From the NCBI RefSeq assembly GCF_000179595.2, contig NZ_JH556651.1, positions 303,532 through 367,531 of the forward strand: a stretch of 64,000 nt of DNA, written 5' to 3'. The notes under the pieces were generated by a model, which was not told the origin of the DNA, searched no databases, and worked only from the letters and a program-made list of their open reading frames with translations. Position 1 is the first letter of the stretch, and the number at the start of each line of letters is the position of its first letter. The position numbers and the translations under genes are program-made. Origin of the DNA: Acetivibrio cellulolyticus CD2. Lineage in GTDB: Bacteria > Bacillota > Clostridia > Acetivibrionales > Acetivibrionaceae. Below are positions 17,281-24,625 of the stretch, piece by piece.

Positions 17281-17594
17281 ATTGAACGCAGTGCTTTTAA
17301 CACTGTTGCTAGCAACTGAAGATCAGTCTTTTCGTGTATATCCAATACAAAATTGTCATACCGTATTGTGATGGAAGCAGAACCCGGATGCCTTATCACT
17401 TCTTCTGGAATTTTCATTTCTGCCCAGCATATATCTGTTGCTGAGTTCTTTTGCTTATTGAGTCTTGTAAGCCAATATTTGTAGGTTGACAATTTTATAT
17501 TATTTTTTTCACACCATTGCCTAGCAGATAAGCCACTGGCTTTACAATCTAAAATTGTCTGCTTCCATATTGTCTCGGATTTTCTTTGTGCCAT
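17274..17594 (-). CDS. tnpA: IS66 accessory protein TnpA
   Basis: IS66 Orf1 protein, 106 residues. N-terminal helix-turn-helix-like region WKQTILDCKASGLSARQWCE and NIKLSTYKYWLTRL, where the family has SGLSxxxWCxxxxIxxxTFYxW. A variable C-terminal half ends ADLK-like with ATVLKAL. It is the promoter-proximal gene of the element and appears intact. Confidence 0.92.
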   Translation of the reverse strand: MAQRKSETIWKQTILDCKASGLSARQWCEKNNIKLSTYKYWLTRLNKQKNSATDICWAEMKIPEEVIRHPGSASITIRYDNFVLDIHEKTDLQLLATVLKALRSIC

Positions 17595-17671
17595 TTTAAA
17601 ATGCCTCCTGACTTCATGAGTTTTATATCAGAAAGCATAACAGAAGTAGTTGTTAATTACACTACGGTATG

Positions 17672-17686
17672 TTTTGAAGCACTTAC
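17672..17686 (-). repeat. IS66 copy 1 right inverted repeat
   Basis: TTTTGAAGCACTTAC, exact reverse complement of the left end, followed by the 9-bp direct repeat GTCTTTTTT. Confidence 0.88.
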
Positions 17687-17754
17687 GTCTTTTTTAATGT
17701 TTTAAGATCTATAGATCCAGTATTTATATTGCAATGGAAAAAGAATAATTAGTT

Positions 17755-17763
17755 TGGTATAAT
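17755..17763 (+). promoter_or_regulatory. Extended -10 promoter of the deacetylase gene
   Basis: TG-G-TATAAT (17755-17763), 70 bp before the ATG at 17833, outside IS66. Transcription therefore does not depend on the element. Confidence 0.5.
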
Positions 17764-17832
17764 GATTTTGGTGTTATTTGGGTCAAATAAGGCTAGAATG
17801 TGAAATATAATTTAAATAGGAGCTAAGGAACT

Positions 17833-18669
17833 ATGGCAAGCATGTTTTTAAGATTTCCAGGAGGAAGAAAAAAATCACTTACATTAAGTTATGATGATGG
17901 TGTTGAGCAGGATATGCAGCTTGTTGAAATTATGAATAAGCATGGATTGAAAGGAACATTTAATATAAACAGTGGTTTATATGCTGCCGAAGGTACGGTT
18001 TATCCAGGAGGGCAGTCTCACCGCAGAATGACAGAAAAGCAAGTCACAGAAACTTTTAAGAATTCGGGACATGAGGTTGCGGTACACTCATTAACACATC
18101 CATTTCTTGAACAATTGCCTATAAACATGGTTGTAAATGAAATAATAAAAGACAGAGAGAATCTCGAAAAGCAATTTGGTACAATTGTTCGTGGAATGGC
18201 ATATCCTTATGGCACAATGAATGATAGTGTTATTGCAGCGCTAAAGTTTTGTGGTATTGTGTACTCAAGAACTGTTTTTTCAACAAATGATTTTAGAATT
18301 CCTAATGATTGGATGCAGTTAACTGCAACATGCCATCACAATTCACCTGAACTTCAAAAACTTGCAAAAAAGTTCGCAGAAGATAACGTAACAAGGACAC
18401 CATATCTGTTCTACTTATGGGGGCACAGCTATGAACTTGAAGACAACAGCAATTGGAATGTTATTGAGGATTTTGCAAGGTATGTAGGCAATAGAGATGA
18501 TATTTGGTATGCAACCAACATAGAAATTTATGATTATATAGAGGCATATAATAGATTAGTATTTAGTGTTGATGGCAAACGAGTTAAAAATCCATCCAAT
18601 ATGAAAATCTGGTTTGAGTATTCTGGTAAGATTATTGAAATAGAAGCAGGTGCAATGATGGAAATTTAA
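17833..18669 (+). CDS. Polysaccharide deacetylase family protein
   Basis: NodB-type carbohydrate esterase 4 of 278 residues, expected to remove acetyl (or related) groups from a sugar polymer or small substrate. Metal and catalytic motifs are present: LTLSYDDGVEQDM (Asp-Asp) near residue 22, VAVHSLTHPFLEQ (HxxxH) near residue 87, and MAYPYGTMND. No signal peptide is visible (MASMFLRFPGGRKKS), so it may act in the cytoplasm, unlike secreted peptidoglycan deacetylases. The ribosome binding site is AGGAGCTAAGGAACT. It is single, with IS66 upstream. Confidence 0.9.
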   Translation: MASMFLRFPGGRKKSLTLSYDDGVEQDMQLVEIMNKHGLKGTFNINSGLYAAEGTVYPGGQSHRRMTEKQVTETFKNSGHEVAVHSLTHPFLEQLPINMVVNEIIKDRENLEKQFGTIVRGMAYPYGTMNDSVIAALKFCGIVYSRTVFSTNDFRIPNDWMQLTATCHHNSPELQKLAKKFAEDNVTRTPYLFYLWGHSYELEDNSNWNVIEDFARYVGNRDDIWYATNIEIYDYIEAYNRLVFSVDGKRVKNPSNMKIWFEYSGKIIEIEAGAMMEI

Positions 18670-18800
18670 GATAATGCCCATGCTTGGCAGATTATATGGA
18701 TGCTTTGTTAATGAAAAGATATAAGTTGTAATGGGTTTAGTTATGGCAAACTTCAATTATAAATGATCATTGGACAATTTTTAATGCTGGAGGTAGAAAT

Positions 18801-19166
18801 ATGCTGAAAAGAAAATGGTTTAAGTTTCTATTAGTGAGTTTTATCTGTTTGACAATTATTAAATTATTTACTGCAAAAGTCGGTTTATTGGGAGATCCCA
18901 CAGAGCAACTAGTTATCAAACCGTACCCAACAATATTTAATGAGTATTATATGAAAGGCGAGGAGAATGAGGCTAATATTTTGAAATACAAGGGAACCTG
19001 GTATTTTGAAGGAAAGTATTACACCATTACTGGAGATGAAGCGGGTTTCAACGGAGAAAAAGTATATGATTTTATGATGCATGTCTGGTGGATGTTAGGG
19101 GCAGGAATTATTTTGGTAATGGTGAGCGATAATATAAACAAGAGAAGACAGTATAAATTAGCCTGA
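18801..19166 (+). CDS. Small membrane protein of unknown function
   Basis: Unrecognised 121-residue protein. An N-terminal membrane segment (KFLLVSFICLTIIKLF) and a C-terminal one (VWWMLGAGIILVMVSDNINK) flank an external or cytoplasmic part of about 60 residues with LKYKGTWYFEGKYYTITGDE. The ATG has GGAGGTAGAAAT in front, and a strong terminator follows, so it is a genuine gene. No functional link with the neighbours is evident. Confidence 0.7.
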   Translation: MLKRKWFKFLLVSFICLTIIKLFTAKVGLLGDPTEQLVIKPYPTIFNEYYMKGEENEANILKYKGTWYFEGKYYTITGDEAGFNGEKVYDFMMHVWWMLGAGIILVMVSDNINKRRQYKLA

Positions 19167-19228
19167 TCTATGACTACTGCTGGATATAACAATTGAAAAT
19201 TAAATGAAAAGAGAATACATCGGTTTTT

Positions 19229-19275
19229 TCAACAAGTTAAGAGAGCATTCTTATGTCCTTAACTTGTTGATTTTT
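19229..19275 (+). terminator. Rho-independent terminator
   Basis: Perfect 13-bp stem TCAACAAGTTAAG (19229-19241) and CTTAACTTGTTGA (19258-19270) with TTTTT after it. It ends the 18801-19166 transcript. Confidence 0.8.
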
Positions 19276-19321
19276 ATAAACCAATTTGGCGTAATGGCTA
19301 AAATATGCCATTTGCAACGAA

Positions 19322-21013
19322 TTATTCCGTTTTGTTGAATTTATCTGAATCCTCACGGCGAATCTGTGCACGTTTGATTTTACCGCTTATGGTCTTAGGA
19401 AGTTCATCTACAAATTCCAGGACTCTAGGATACTTATAAGGAGCAGTAACATGTTTAACATAATCCTGAATTTCTTTCTTTAAAGCATCGGATGCAGTAT
19501 ATCCTTTTGCAAGTACAACTGTAGCCTTAATGACTGTTCCGCGAACCTCATCAGGAACTCCGGTTACAGCGCATTCTACAACTGCAGGATGCTCAATAAG
19601 TGCACTTTCTACCTCAAAAGGACTGATTCTATAGCCTGAAGCTTTGATAACATCATCATTTCTTCCCACAAACCACAAGAATCCGTGCTCATCCCGGTAT
19701 ACCATATCACCGGTGTGATATATATCGTTGTACCAAACCCTGTCTGTTGACTCTTTATCTCTGTAGTATCCGCAAAAGAGTCCGGCAGGTTTGTTTGAAT
19801 CAGCTTCTCTTATAACCAGTTCACCTTCTACACCGGCAGAACATGAGCAATCATTTTCATCAACTACATCAATCTTAAAGGCCGGATTTGGTTTTCCCAT
19901 AGCACCGGGATAAATATCAAGCCATTCAAAGTTTGCAACAAGTACGGTTGTTTCCGTTTGGCCGAACCCATTTAAAATGCTCAGGCCGGTCTTACTCTGA
20001 AATTTCTTGAAGACTTCGGGGTTAAGCGGTTCGCCGGCAGTTGAACAATGTACAAGGGAAGAAAGGTCATATTTTTCAATTTCGTGCTGAAGAATAAACC
20101 TATATATGGTTGGTGGTGCGCAAAATGTAGAAATTTTATATTTCTCTATTTTTTCAAGAAGGGTGCTAGGTTCAAACTTGTCCATATCATATACAAAGTG
20201 AACAGCTCCACAGATCCACTGCCCGTAAATTTTTCCCCAGCCAAATTTAGCCCAGCCGGAATCGGAAACCGTCAGGTGAAGTCCTCCGTCAACCACACGC
20301 TGCCAGTACTTTGCTGTTACGATGTGGCCAAGGGGATATGTAAAACTGTGAATAGCCATCTTGGGCATGCTGGTAGTTCCCGAAGTAAAGTAAATAATCA
20401 TGGGATCATCATTTGTAGTATCGGCATTGCCGGTTGGTCTTGTCCATTCTTCACTTGAAAGCTCTATGCTTTTATCAAAATCTGTCCAGCCTTCTTTTTG
20501 CCCTCCGACCAGGAACAGCATTTCAACTGTAGGAGATTTTTCTCTTGCTGCTTCTACCTGATGGATTACTTCCGGCAGGTTAAATGCAATAACAGCCTTG
20601 ATTGAAGCGGCGTTACACCTATAAGCAATGTCTTTTTCCGTCAGCTGATGTGTAGATGGAATATAAGTTGCTCCAATTTTCGCCAATGCAAGAATCACAA
20701 AATAGAATTCGAAACGTCTCCTAAGAATAAGCATCACTCGGTCTCCTTTACGAATTCCGGCGCTGCTCAACATATTTGCTGTTTTATCGGACCATCTTTT
20801 CATTTCACTAAAAGTAAAGGTCCGTTCATTTTCATTGTCATCACACCACACTAGTGCTGGTCTTGAAGGTTCAAGACGTGCATATTCATCTACGATATCG
20901 TAGGCAAAATTGAAGTTTTCAGGTACAATGATTTTATAATTTTCACAAAAGTCCTCGTAGGACTCAAACTCCGATTTAGCAATATACTTATAATCCAGAG
21001 TCATTCTTTTCAC
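19322..21013 (-). CDS. AMP-binding acyl-CoA synthetase (acetyl-CoA/medium-chain type)
   Basis: ANL-superfamily enzyme of 563 residues that activates a carboxylic acid with ATP and CoA. Motifs in order: A3 IIYFTSGTTSMPKMAIHS, A5 NGFGQTETT, A7 YHTGDMVYRDEHGFLWFVGR, A8 DDVIKASGYRISPFEVES and the catalytic lysine motif PKTISGKIKR. The overall form is that of acetyl- or medium-chain acyl-CoA synthetases, but the substrate cannot be read from sequence. It lies 5 bp after an XRE-cupin regulator gene, a common pairing in clostridia, so that regulator probably senses a related ligand. Confidence 0.92.
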   Translation of the reverse strand: MKRMTLDYKYIAKSEFESYEDFCENYKIIVPENFNFAYDIVDEYARLEPSRPALVWCDDNENERTFTFSEMKRWSDKTANMLSSAGIRKGDRVMLILRRRFEFYFVILALAKIGATYIPSTHQLTEKDIAYRCNAASIKAVIAFNLPEVIHQVEAAREKSPTVEMLFLVGGQKEGWTDFDKSIELSSEEWTRPTGNADTTNDDPMIIYFTSGTTSMPKMAIHSFTYPLGHIVTAKYWQRVVDGGLHLTVSDSGWAKFGWGKIYGQWICGAVHFVYDMDKFEPSTLLEKIEKYKISTFCAPPTIYRFILQHEIEKYDLSSLVHCSTAGEPLNPEVFKKFQSKTGLSILNGFGQTETTVLVANFEWLDIYPGAMGKPNPAFKIDVVDENDCSCSAGVEGELVIREADSNKPAGLFCGYYRDKESTDRVWYNDIYHTGDMVYRDEHGFLWFVGRNDDVIKASGYRISPFEVESALIEHPAVVECAVTGVPDEVRGTVIKATVVLAKGYTASDALKKEIQDYVKHVTAPYKYPRVLEFVDELPKTISGKIKRAQIRREDSDKFNKTE

Positions 21014-21018
21014 ACCCT

Positions 21019-21567
21019 TTACAAAAGTATAACTGTAAGAAATTTAGCCGGTTTATTATCGATAGAAAGCATTCTATGTGGAATCATAGAATTGAAATAT
21101 AGTGTGTCTCCCGGTTCTAATATGTATTCTTCCGTGCCAATAATTACTTTCATCTTACCTTCAAGACAGTAATTAAACTCTTGCCCTTTATGAGAAACCA
21201 ACTCAGGATCCTTTTCGGCTTCCAAAGTAACAAGTAATGGTTCGATCTTTCTGTTTGCATACTTATATGCCAGACTTTGAAAATCATACTGATCGTACCG
21301 TTCGACTTTTAAACCTTCGCCTTTTTTTAAATAACATACATCGTGGAGCTTTGGAGAAACCCCGGTTAGAACCTCAGTTAAGTCTACACAGTAAAAGTCT
21401 GCAATTTCATATAAAATGCTTATTGGAATATCATCTTCACCATTCTCATATTTTTGAAAATCCGCAAAAGATAACCCTAATTTTTGAGCAGCTTCCTTTT
21501 CAGATATCCCTGAAAGCAATCTTAAACCTTTGATTCTAGCTGCAATATCCCTTACTTTTTCATTCAT
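21019..21567 (-). CDS. XRE-family regulator with C-terminal cupin domain
   Basis: Transcription factor of 182 residues: N-terminal helix-turn-helix (RIKGLRLLSGISEKEAAQKL, LSFADFQKYENGE) and C-terminal cupin_2 barrel (KGQEFNYCLEGKMKVIIGTE, LEPGDTLYFNSMIPHRML). The cupin probably binds a small acid or metal-ligand complex. It is the first gene of an operon with the acyl-CoA synthetase. Inverted TGCTGAAAT repeats upstream (21625-21657) are likely operator sites. Confidence 0.92.
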   Translation of the reverse strand: MNEKVRDIAARIKGLRLLSGISEKEAAQKLGLSFADFQKYENGEDDIPISILYEIADFYCVDLTEVLTGVSPKLHDVCYLKKGEGLKVERYDQYDFQSLAYKYANRKIEPLLVTLEAEKDPELVSHKGQEFNYCLEGKMKVIIGTEEYILEPGDTLYFNSMIPHRMLSIDNKPAKFLTVILL

Positions 21568-21624
21568 AGGAGCACGTTCCTTTCTGACGAAATATGAAAA
21601 TCAGCACTAAAATCCATTTAGGAA

Positions 21625-21657
21625 TGCTGAAATTACTGCTGAAGTTATATTTCAGCA
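21625..21657 (-). promoter_or_regulatory. Inverted and direct TGCTGAA repeats upstream of the XRE-cupin gene
   Basis: TGCTGAAAT (21625-21633) and ATTTCAGCA (21649-21657) are exact inverted repeats. A third, direct TGCTGAA copy lies between them at about 21638-21644. They lie 58-90 bp upstream of the start codon. Binding by the XRE-cupin protein is inference. Confidence 0.45.
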
Positions 21658-21717
21658 ATTCATTAACTTAAACGTTGTTTGAATTATATCATATTTAAAA
21701 AAAATTTCGAAGAAAAT

Positions 21718-21909
21718 TTAAAATTCTTCGATAATAATTTTATGATCGACAAGAGCCATCTCTTTAATTTTCCCTTTTATAGTTTTTCTTTCACAGAATA
21801 CATTTTCGAGTTCAATTATGCCGTCTCTGGGTAGGATCTTGTCTACAGACTCTAGAACAAGCTCTTCATCGCCATCTTTATTAATTATATATACATTTGC
21901 TTCACACAT
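21718..21909 (-). CDS. CooT family nickel-binding protein
   Basis: Small protein of 63 residues beginning MCEANVYI, with VDKILPRDGIIELENVFCER and IKEMALVDHKIIIEE, the pattern of the CooT family. These proteins bind nickel through the N-terminal Met-Cys and aid metallation of enzymes such as carbon monoxide dehydrogenase. The gene follows a DUF3842 gene by 4 bp and a CbiM-type transporter gene, so nickel or cobalt handling is a consistent theme. Confidence 0.88.
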   Translation of the reverse strand: MCEANVYIINKDGDEELVLESVDKILPRDGIIELENVFCERKTIKGKIKEMALVDHKIIIEEF

Positions 21910-21913
21910 ATTA

Positions 21914-22324
21914 TCACCCCATATATTCTTTTAATAATATTATAGCACTATCAACCTGATGCGGAAATGGCTCATTTTTAACACCTGCAATTTGAATATT
22001 GCATTTATTCATTGGTATCAGTATTTTTTTTGCAGGACTTTCTGCAATTGCTTTAGCTATTGCTGGAGTTAGTTCCCCGAGCATTGAATTTGCAGCAATT
22101 ATGCCTATCGGACCCATAATCACATCTACTCTTGTTGAATTATAAATTATTGCATTTTCTCCGGATGCACCTTCATTAGCACCTGCTTTAAGCATTAGAG
22201 CTGTAGCTAAGGCATTGGTTCCAAGTGCAAGTATTTCCAAATTATGCCCGTACTCTAACCTCAATTTTTCTACTATAGTTTTTCCCATACCTCCGCCTTG
22301 ACCATCTATAACTGCAATGCGCAT
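21914..22324 (-). CDS. DUF3842 family protein
   Basis: Protein of 136 residues, conserved in clostridia, of unknown function. The N terminus MRIAVIDGQGGGMGKTIVEK resembles a nucleotide- or dinucleotide-binding loop (GQGGGMGK). A central region has ALGTNALATALMLKAGANEG. The start at 22324 (AGGGGGC in front) is preferred over an upstream TTG/GTG extension. The location between CbiM-type and CooT genes suggests a role in nickel or cobalt metabolism. Confidence 0.85.
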   Translation of the reverse strand: MRIAVIDGQGGGMGKTIVEKLRLEYGHNLEILALGTNALATALMLKAGANEGASGENAIIYNSTRVDVIMGPIGIIAANSMLGELTPAIAKAIAESPAKKILIPMNKCNIQIAGVKNEPFPHQVDSAIILLKEYMG

Positions 22325-22443
22325 ATTTAGCCCCCTAACCAAATCATTATATTACTTATTATATTATATTCCATTCGATTTTTGCAAAAAATTTGGAGAT
22401 ACAAAAAAGTATCTCCAAAATTCTAAACTGTCCCTTACTTATG

Positions 22444-23505
22444 TTAAGCAGATGCTCGATTTTTCCGTCTTTTTATAAAAATAATGATTATTCCGGTCGA
22501 TGCTATTAGTGCTAGTGTCAATATGCCTCCAACAATACCAGAAACGCTGGTTCCTGCATTCATGGCAGGCCATGCCTCTTCATTTGATCCAATGGTCTTT
22601 TCGGATGTTTCTTCTGACTTTTCATCCGTTTTAAATCCGTAATCAGGTAAAAATGCTGTTTTTTCCTGTATTTCAGATATTATTTTATGAATTTTATCGG
22701 ATGATTCAAGTTCCTCTGTACCGACAGTCTTTTCTATAGACCATTCCAAACCATCGGGATTTGCTGAAGCAAACCAGGAAAGAGCTCCACCAACTATAAT
22801 AACAGCAGCTGCAAGTCCTATCAAAAGCTTTTTAGTGGATATGTTTCCATGTGATTTACCAATAGCAGCATTTTCGATAATTTCAGGTCTTGCTTTCCAT
22901 ACAAACGTCACAACTGTTGCTGTCGCAAATCCTTCAACCACTCCTATTGCAAGATGGATAGGCTGCATCATCAGTAGAAATGCTCCAAAATGCAATTCAG
23001 TCTTTCCGGATAAAAGAGTTTCAAGTACAACGCTAAAAGATCCAATTTGAAGTCCAACTATTGCAGATACCATAGATGCTGCAAAAATTTTCTTTGAATT
23101 AGTGGTTTTTCTTGTAAAACATTTATATATTAATGGATACGCAATAAAGCACGTATAGAAGCCTAGATTAAACAAGTTACAACCATAAGCGAGTAAACCT
23201 CCATCTCCAAAAAACAGTGCCTGAATTAATAGAACAGATGCCATTGTCAGAAATCCTGCATGCGAACCAAGCAATATTGCAAGAAGCAAACCTCCGCCAA
23301 GATGTCCGCTCGAACCTGTTCCAGGTATGGTAAAGTTAATCATTTGAGACACAAAAACAAAAGCTCCCATTACCCCCATTAAAGGAATTTTCTTTTCATC
23401 AAGGTCATAACGGATCTTCTTAATTGAGTAAGCTGCAACTCCAACAGCAGCGGCCAGCATAGTTCCACCAACAACAGGTGATATCAAGGCATCGGCCATA
23501 TGCAT
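22444..23505 (-). CDS. CbiM/NikM-type nickel/cobalt ECF transporter component with PDGLE domain
   Basis: Membrane substrate-binding component of an energy-coupling-factor transporter, 353 residues. It begins MHMADALISP; in this family the N-terminal amino group and His2 bind the metal, which fixes the start at 23505 (AAGGAG 9 bp before). CbiM features: IPGTGSSGHLGGGLLLAILL and several more membrane helices. The C-terminal part carries NPDGLEWS and ends in another helix, the PDGLE (CbiN/NikN-like) domain. The usual EcfT (CbiQ) and EcfA (CbiO) genes are not next to it. Confidence 0.92.
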   Translation of the reverse strand: MHMADALISPVVGGTMLAAAVGVAAYSIKKIRYDLDEKKIPLMGVMGAFVFVSQMINFTIPGTGSSGHLGGGLLLAILLGSHAGFLTMASVLLIQALFFGDGGLLAYGCNLFNLGFYTCFIAYPLIYKCFTRKTTNSKKIFAASMVSAIVGLQIGSFSVVLETLLSGKTELHFGAFLLMMQPIHLAIGVVEGFATATVVTFVWKARPEIIENAAIGKSHGNISTKKLLIGLAAAVIIVGGALSWFASANPDGLEWSIEKTVGTEELESSDKIHKIISEIQEKTAFLPDYGFKTDEKSEETSEKTIGSNEEAWPAMNAGTSVSGIVGGILTLALIASTGIIIIFIKRRKNRASA

Positions 23506-23523
23506 TAAAATCATCTCCTTAGA

Positions 23524-23572
23524 AAATAATAAACCCAAAAAAGAGCTCCTTCTAAAGCCGCTTTTCTGGGTT
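23524..23572 (-). promoter_or_regulatory. Leader hairpin upstream of the CbiM-type gene
   Basis: On the minus strand an AACCCA...TGGGTT stem encloses AAAAG...CTTTT and GCT...AGC pairs, followed by an AT-rich stretch before the ribosome binding site. It could be an attenuator or part of a metal-sensing leader. I could not fit it to a known riboswitch. Confidence 0.35.
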
Positions 23573-23680
23573 CGTCCCAAAGTTTAATTATAAAACAATA
23601 ATATTAATATAAAAGCCTTCATAGCTTTAATTTCTAAAGGTCAATATATCACAGCATGCTTGTTAAGTCAATAGAAGTAA

Positions 23681-23700
23681 TGACACAATTTGACACAATT
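23681..23700. repeat. Tandem repeat TGACACAATT x2 in a divergent promoter region
   Basis: Two exact adjacent 10-bp copies between the divergent CbiM-type gene and the gene at 23816; a candidate regulator site. No regulator is assigned. Confidence 0.4.
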
Positions 23701-23815
23701 AAACCTACCGATGACAAATGATTATAAGGGAAATATGTGACAATCTGGAATGGATTTTGTTCAACTCTATTGGATGATATGATACAATTAATATTATTTT
23801 AACGAGGTGATACAT

Positions 23816-24541
23816 ATGAATAAACTTAATAAAATGATATCGGTTAATATTATAACAGTTTTATTTATACTTTTATTTTCCTGTGTTTGTTTTGGCAATT
23901 CTGCAGGACCTCCATCAATATTGATAATAGTGTCAAATGCACCGGATAACTTTGAAATAGGCATTGGTTCAGGAACCGGATATTCTAAAGCTAAAATTGT
24001 AGATAAGGGTGTTGAATCATATTACATATTTTATCCAAGAGAACTGAGCACTATAGCTAATCATACATTAAAAATTAAAAATGATGATGAGACTTTTGAA
24101 ATACCTATAGATAAACCGCTTAAGTCTTATAACAATGTCTTTACACTTGACTTGAAAAATAAGACCCTTTATCCAGGAAAACTATTATCGAGATCAATCT
24201 TATTAGTGGGATTACGTATAATGTTAACACTCATAATAGAGGGAATTATATTTTATTTAATGGGCTTCAGGCGTAAAAAGTCATGGGTTGCTTTTTTGGT
24301 AATAAATATTGTCACGCAAGGGGCTTTGAATATTTTGCTTAATTGTTTTTCTCCATTAGCCAGTTATACAATAATGCTTTCACTTATACTTGGCGAATTT
24401 TTGGTGTTTTTTTCTGAATCAATAGCATTCCCGATTTTTGTGAAAGAACACTCACAATTGAGAAAAGTTGCATTTGTTTGGTTTGCAAATAGTATTAGTC
24501 TGGTAGCAGGCGGATATATTATATTGAACCTGCCTGTGTAA
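23816..24541 (+). CDS. Exported or membrane protein of unknown function
   Basis: Unrecognised protein of 241 residues. An N-terminal signal-like helix (ISVNIITVLFILLFSCVCFG) is followed by NSAGPPSILIIVSNAPDNFE, an extracellular part of about 90 residues, and about four C-terminal membrane segments (LRIMLTLIIEGIIFYLMGF through VWFANSISLVAGGYIILNL). ATG 23816 is chosen because GAGGTGAT lies 6 bp before it. It is divergent from the CbiM-type gene; no shared function can be argued. Confidence 0.75.
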   Translation: MNKLNKMISVNIITVLFILLFSCVCFGNSAGPPSILIIVSNAPDNFEIGIGSGTGYSKAKIVDKGVESYYIFYPRELSTIANHTLKIKNDDETFEIPIDKPLKSYNNVFTLDLKNKTLYPGKLLSRSILLVGLRIMLTLIIEGIIFYLMGFRRKKSWVAFLVINIVTQGALNILLNCFSPLASYTIMLSLILGEFLVFFSESIAFPIFVKEHSQLRKVAFVWFANSISLVAGGYIILNLPV

Positions 24542-24574
24542 AGAGTACTTTGAATAGAGTACATTTTCACAAAG

Positions 24575-24583
24575 TGATATAAT
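24575..24583 (+). promoter_or_regulatory. Extended -10 promoter of the DHH-CBS-nucleotidyltransferase gene
   Basis: TG-A-TATAAT (24575-24583), 43 bp before the ATG at 24626. Confidence 0.5.
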
Positions 24584-24625
24584 AGTGTATTATTAAGCAA
24601 TGATTATAACTGTGGAGAGAAATTA

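Larger units (their letters stand above)
15083..17686 (-). mobile_element. IS66-family insertion sequence, copy 1 (2604 bp)
   Basis: Ends are perfect 15-base inverted repeats GTAAGTGCTTCAAAA (15083-15097) and its reverse complement (17672-17686), with the GTAA ends typical of IS66. It contains tnpA, tnpB and tnpC in that order on the minus strand. Flanks show a 9-bp direct repeat GTCTTTTTT (15074-15082 and 17687-17695), close to the 8-bp duplication usual for IS66. The insertion is in the T-tract of the yhgE terminator. tnpC has two frameshifts, so this copy may not move by itself. Confidence 0.93.
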
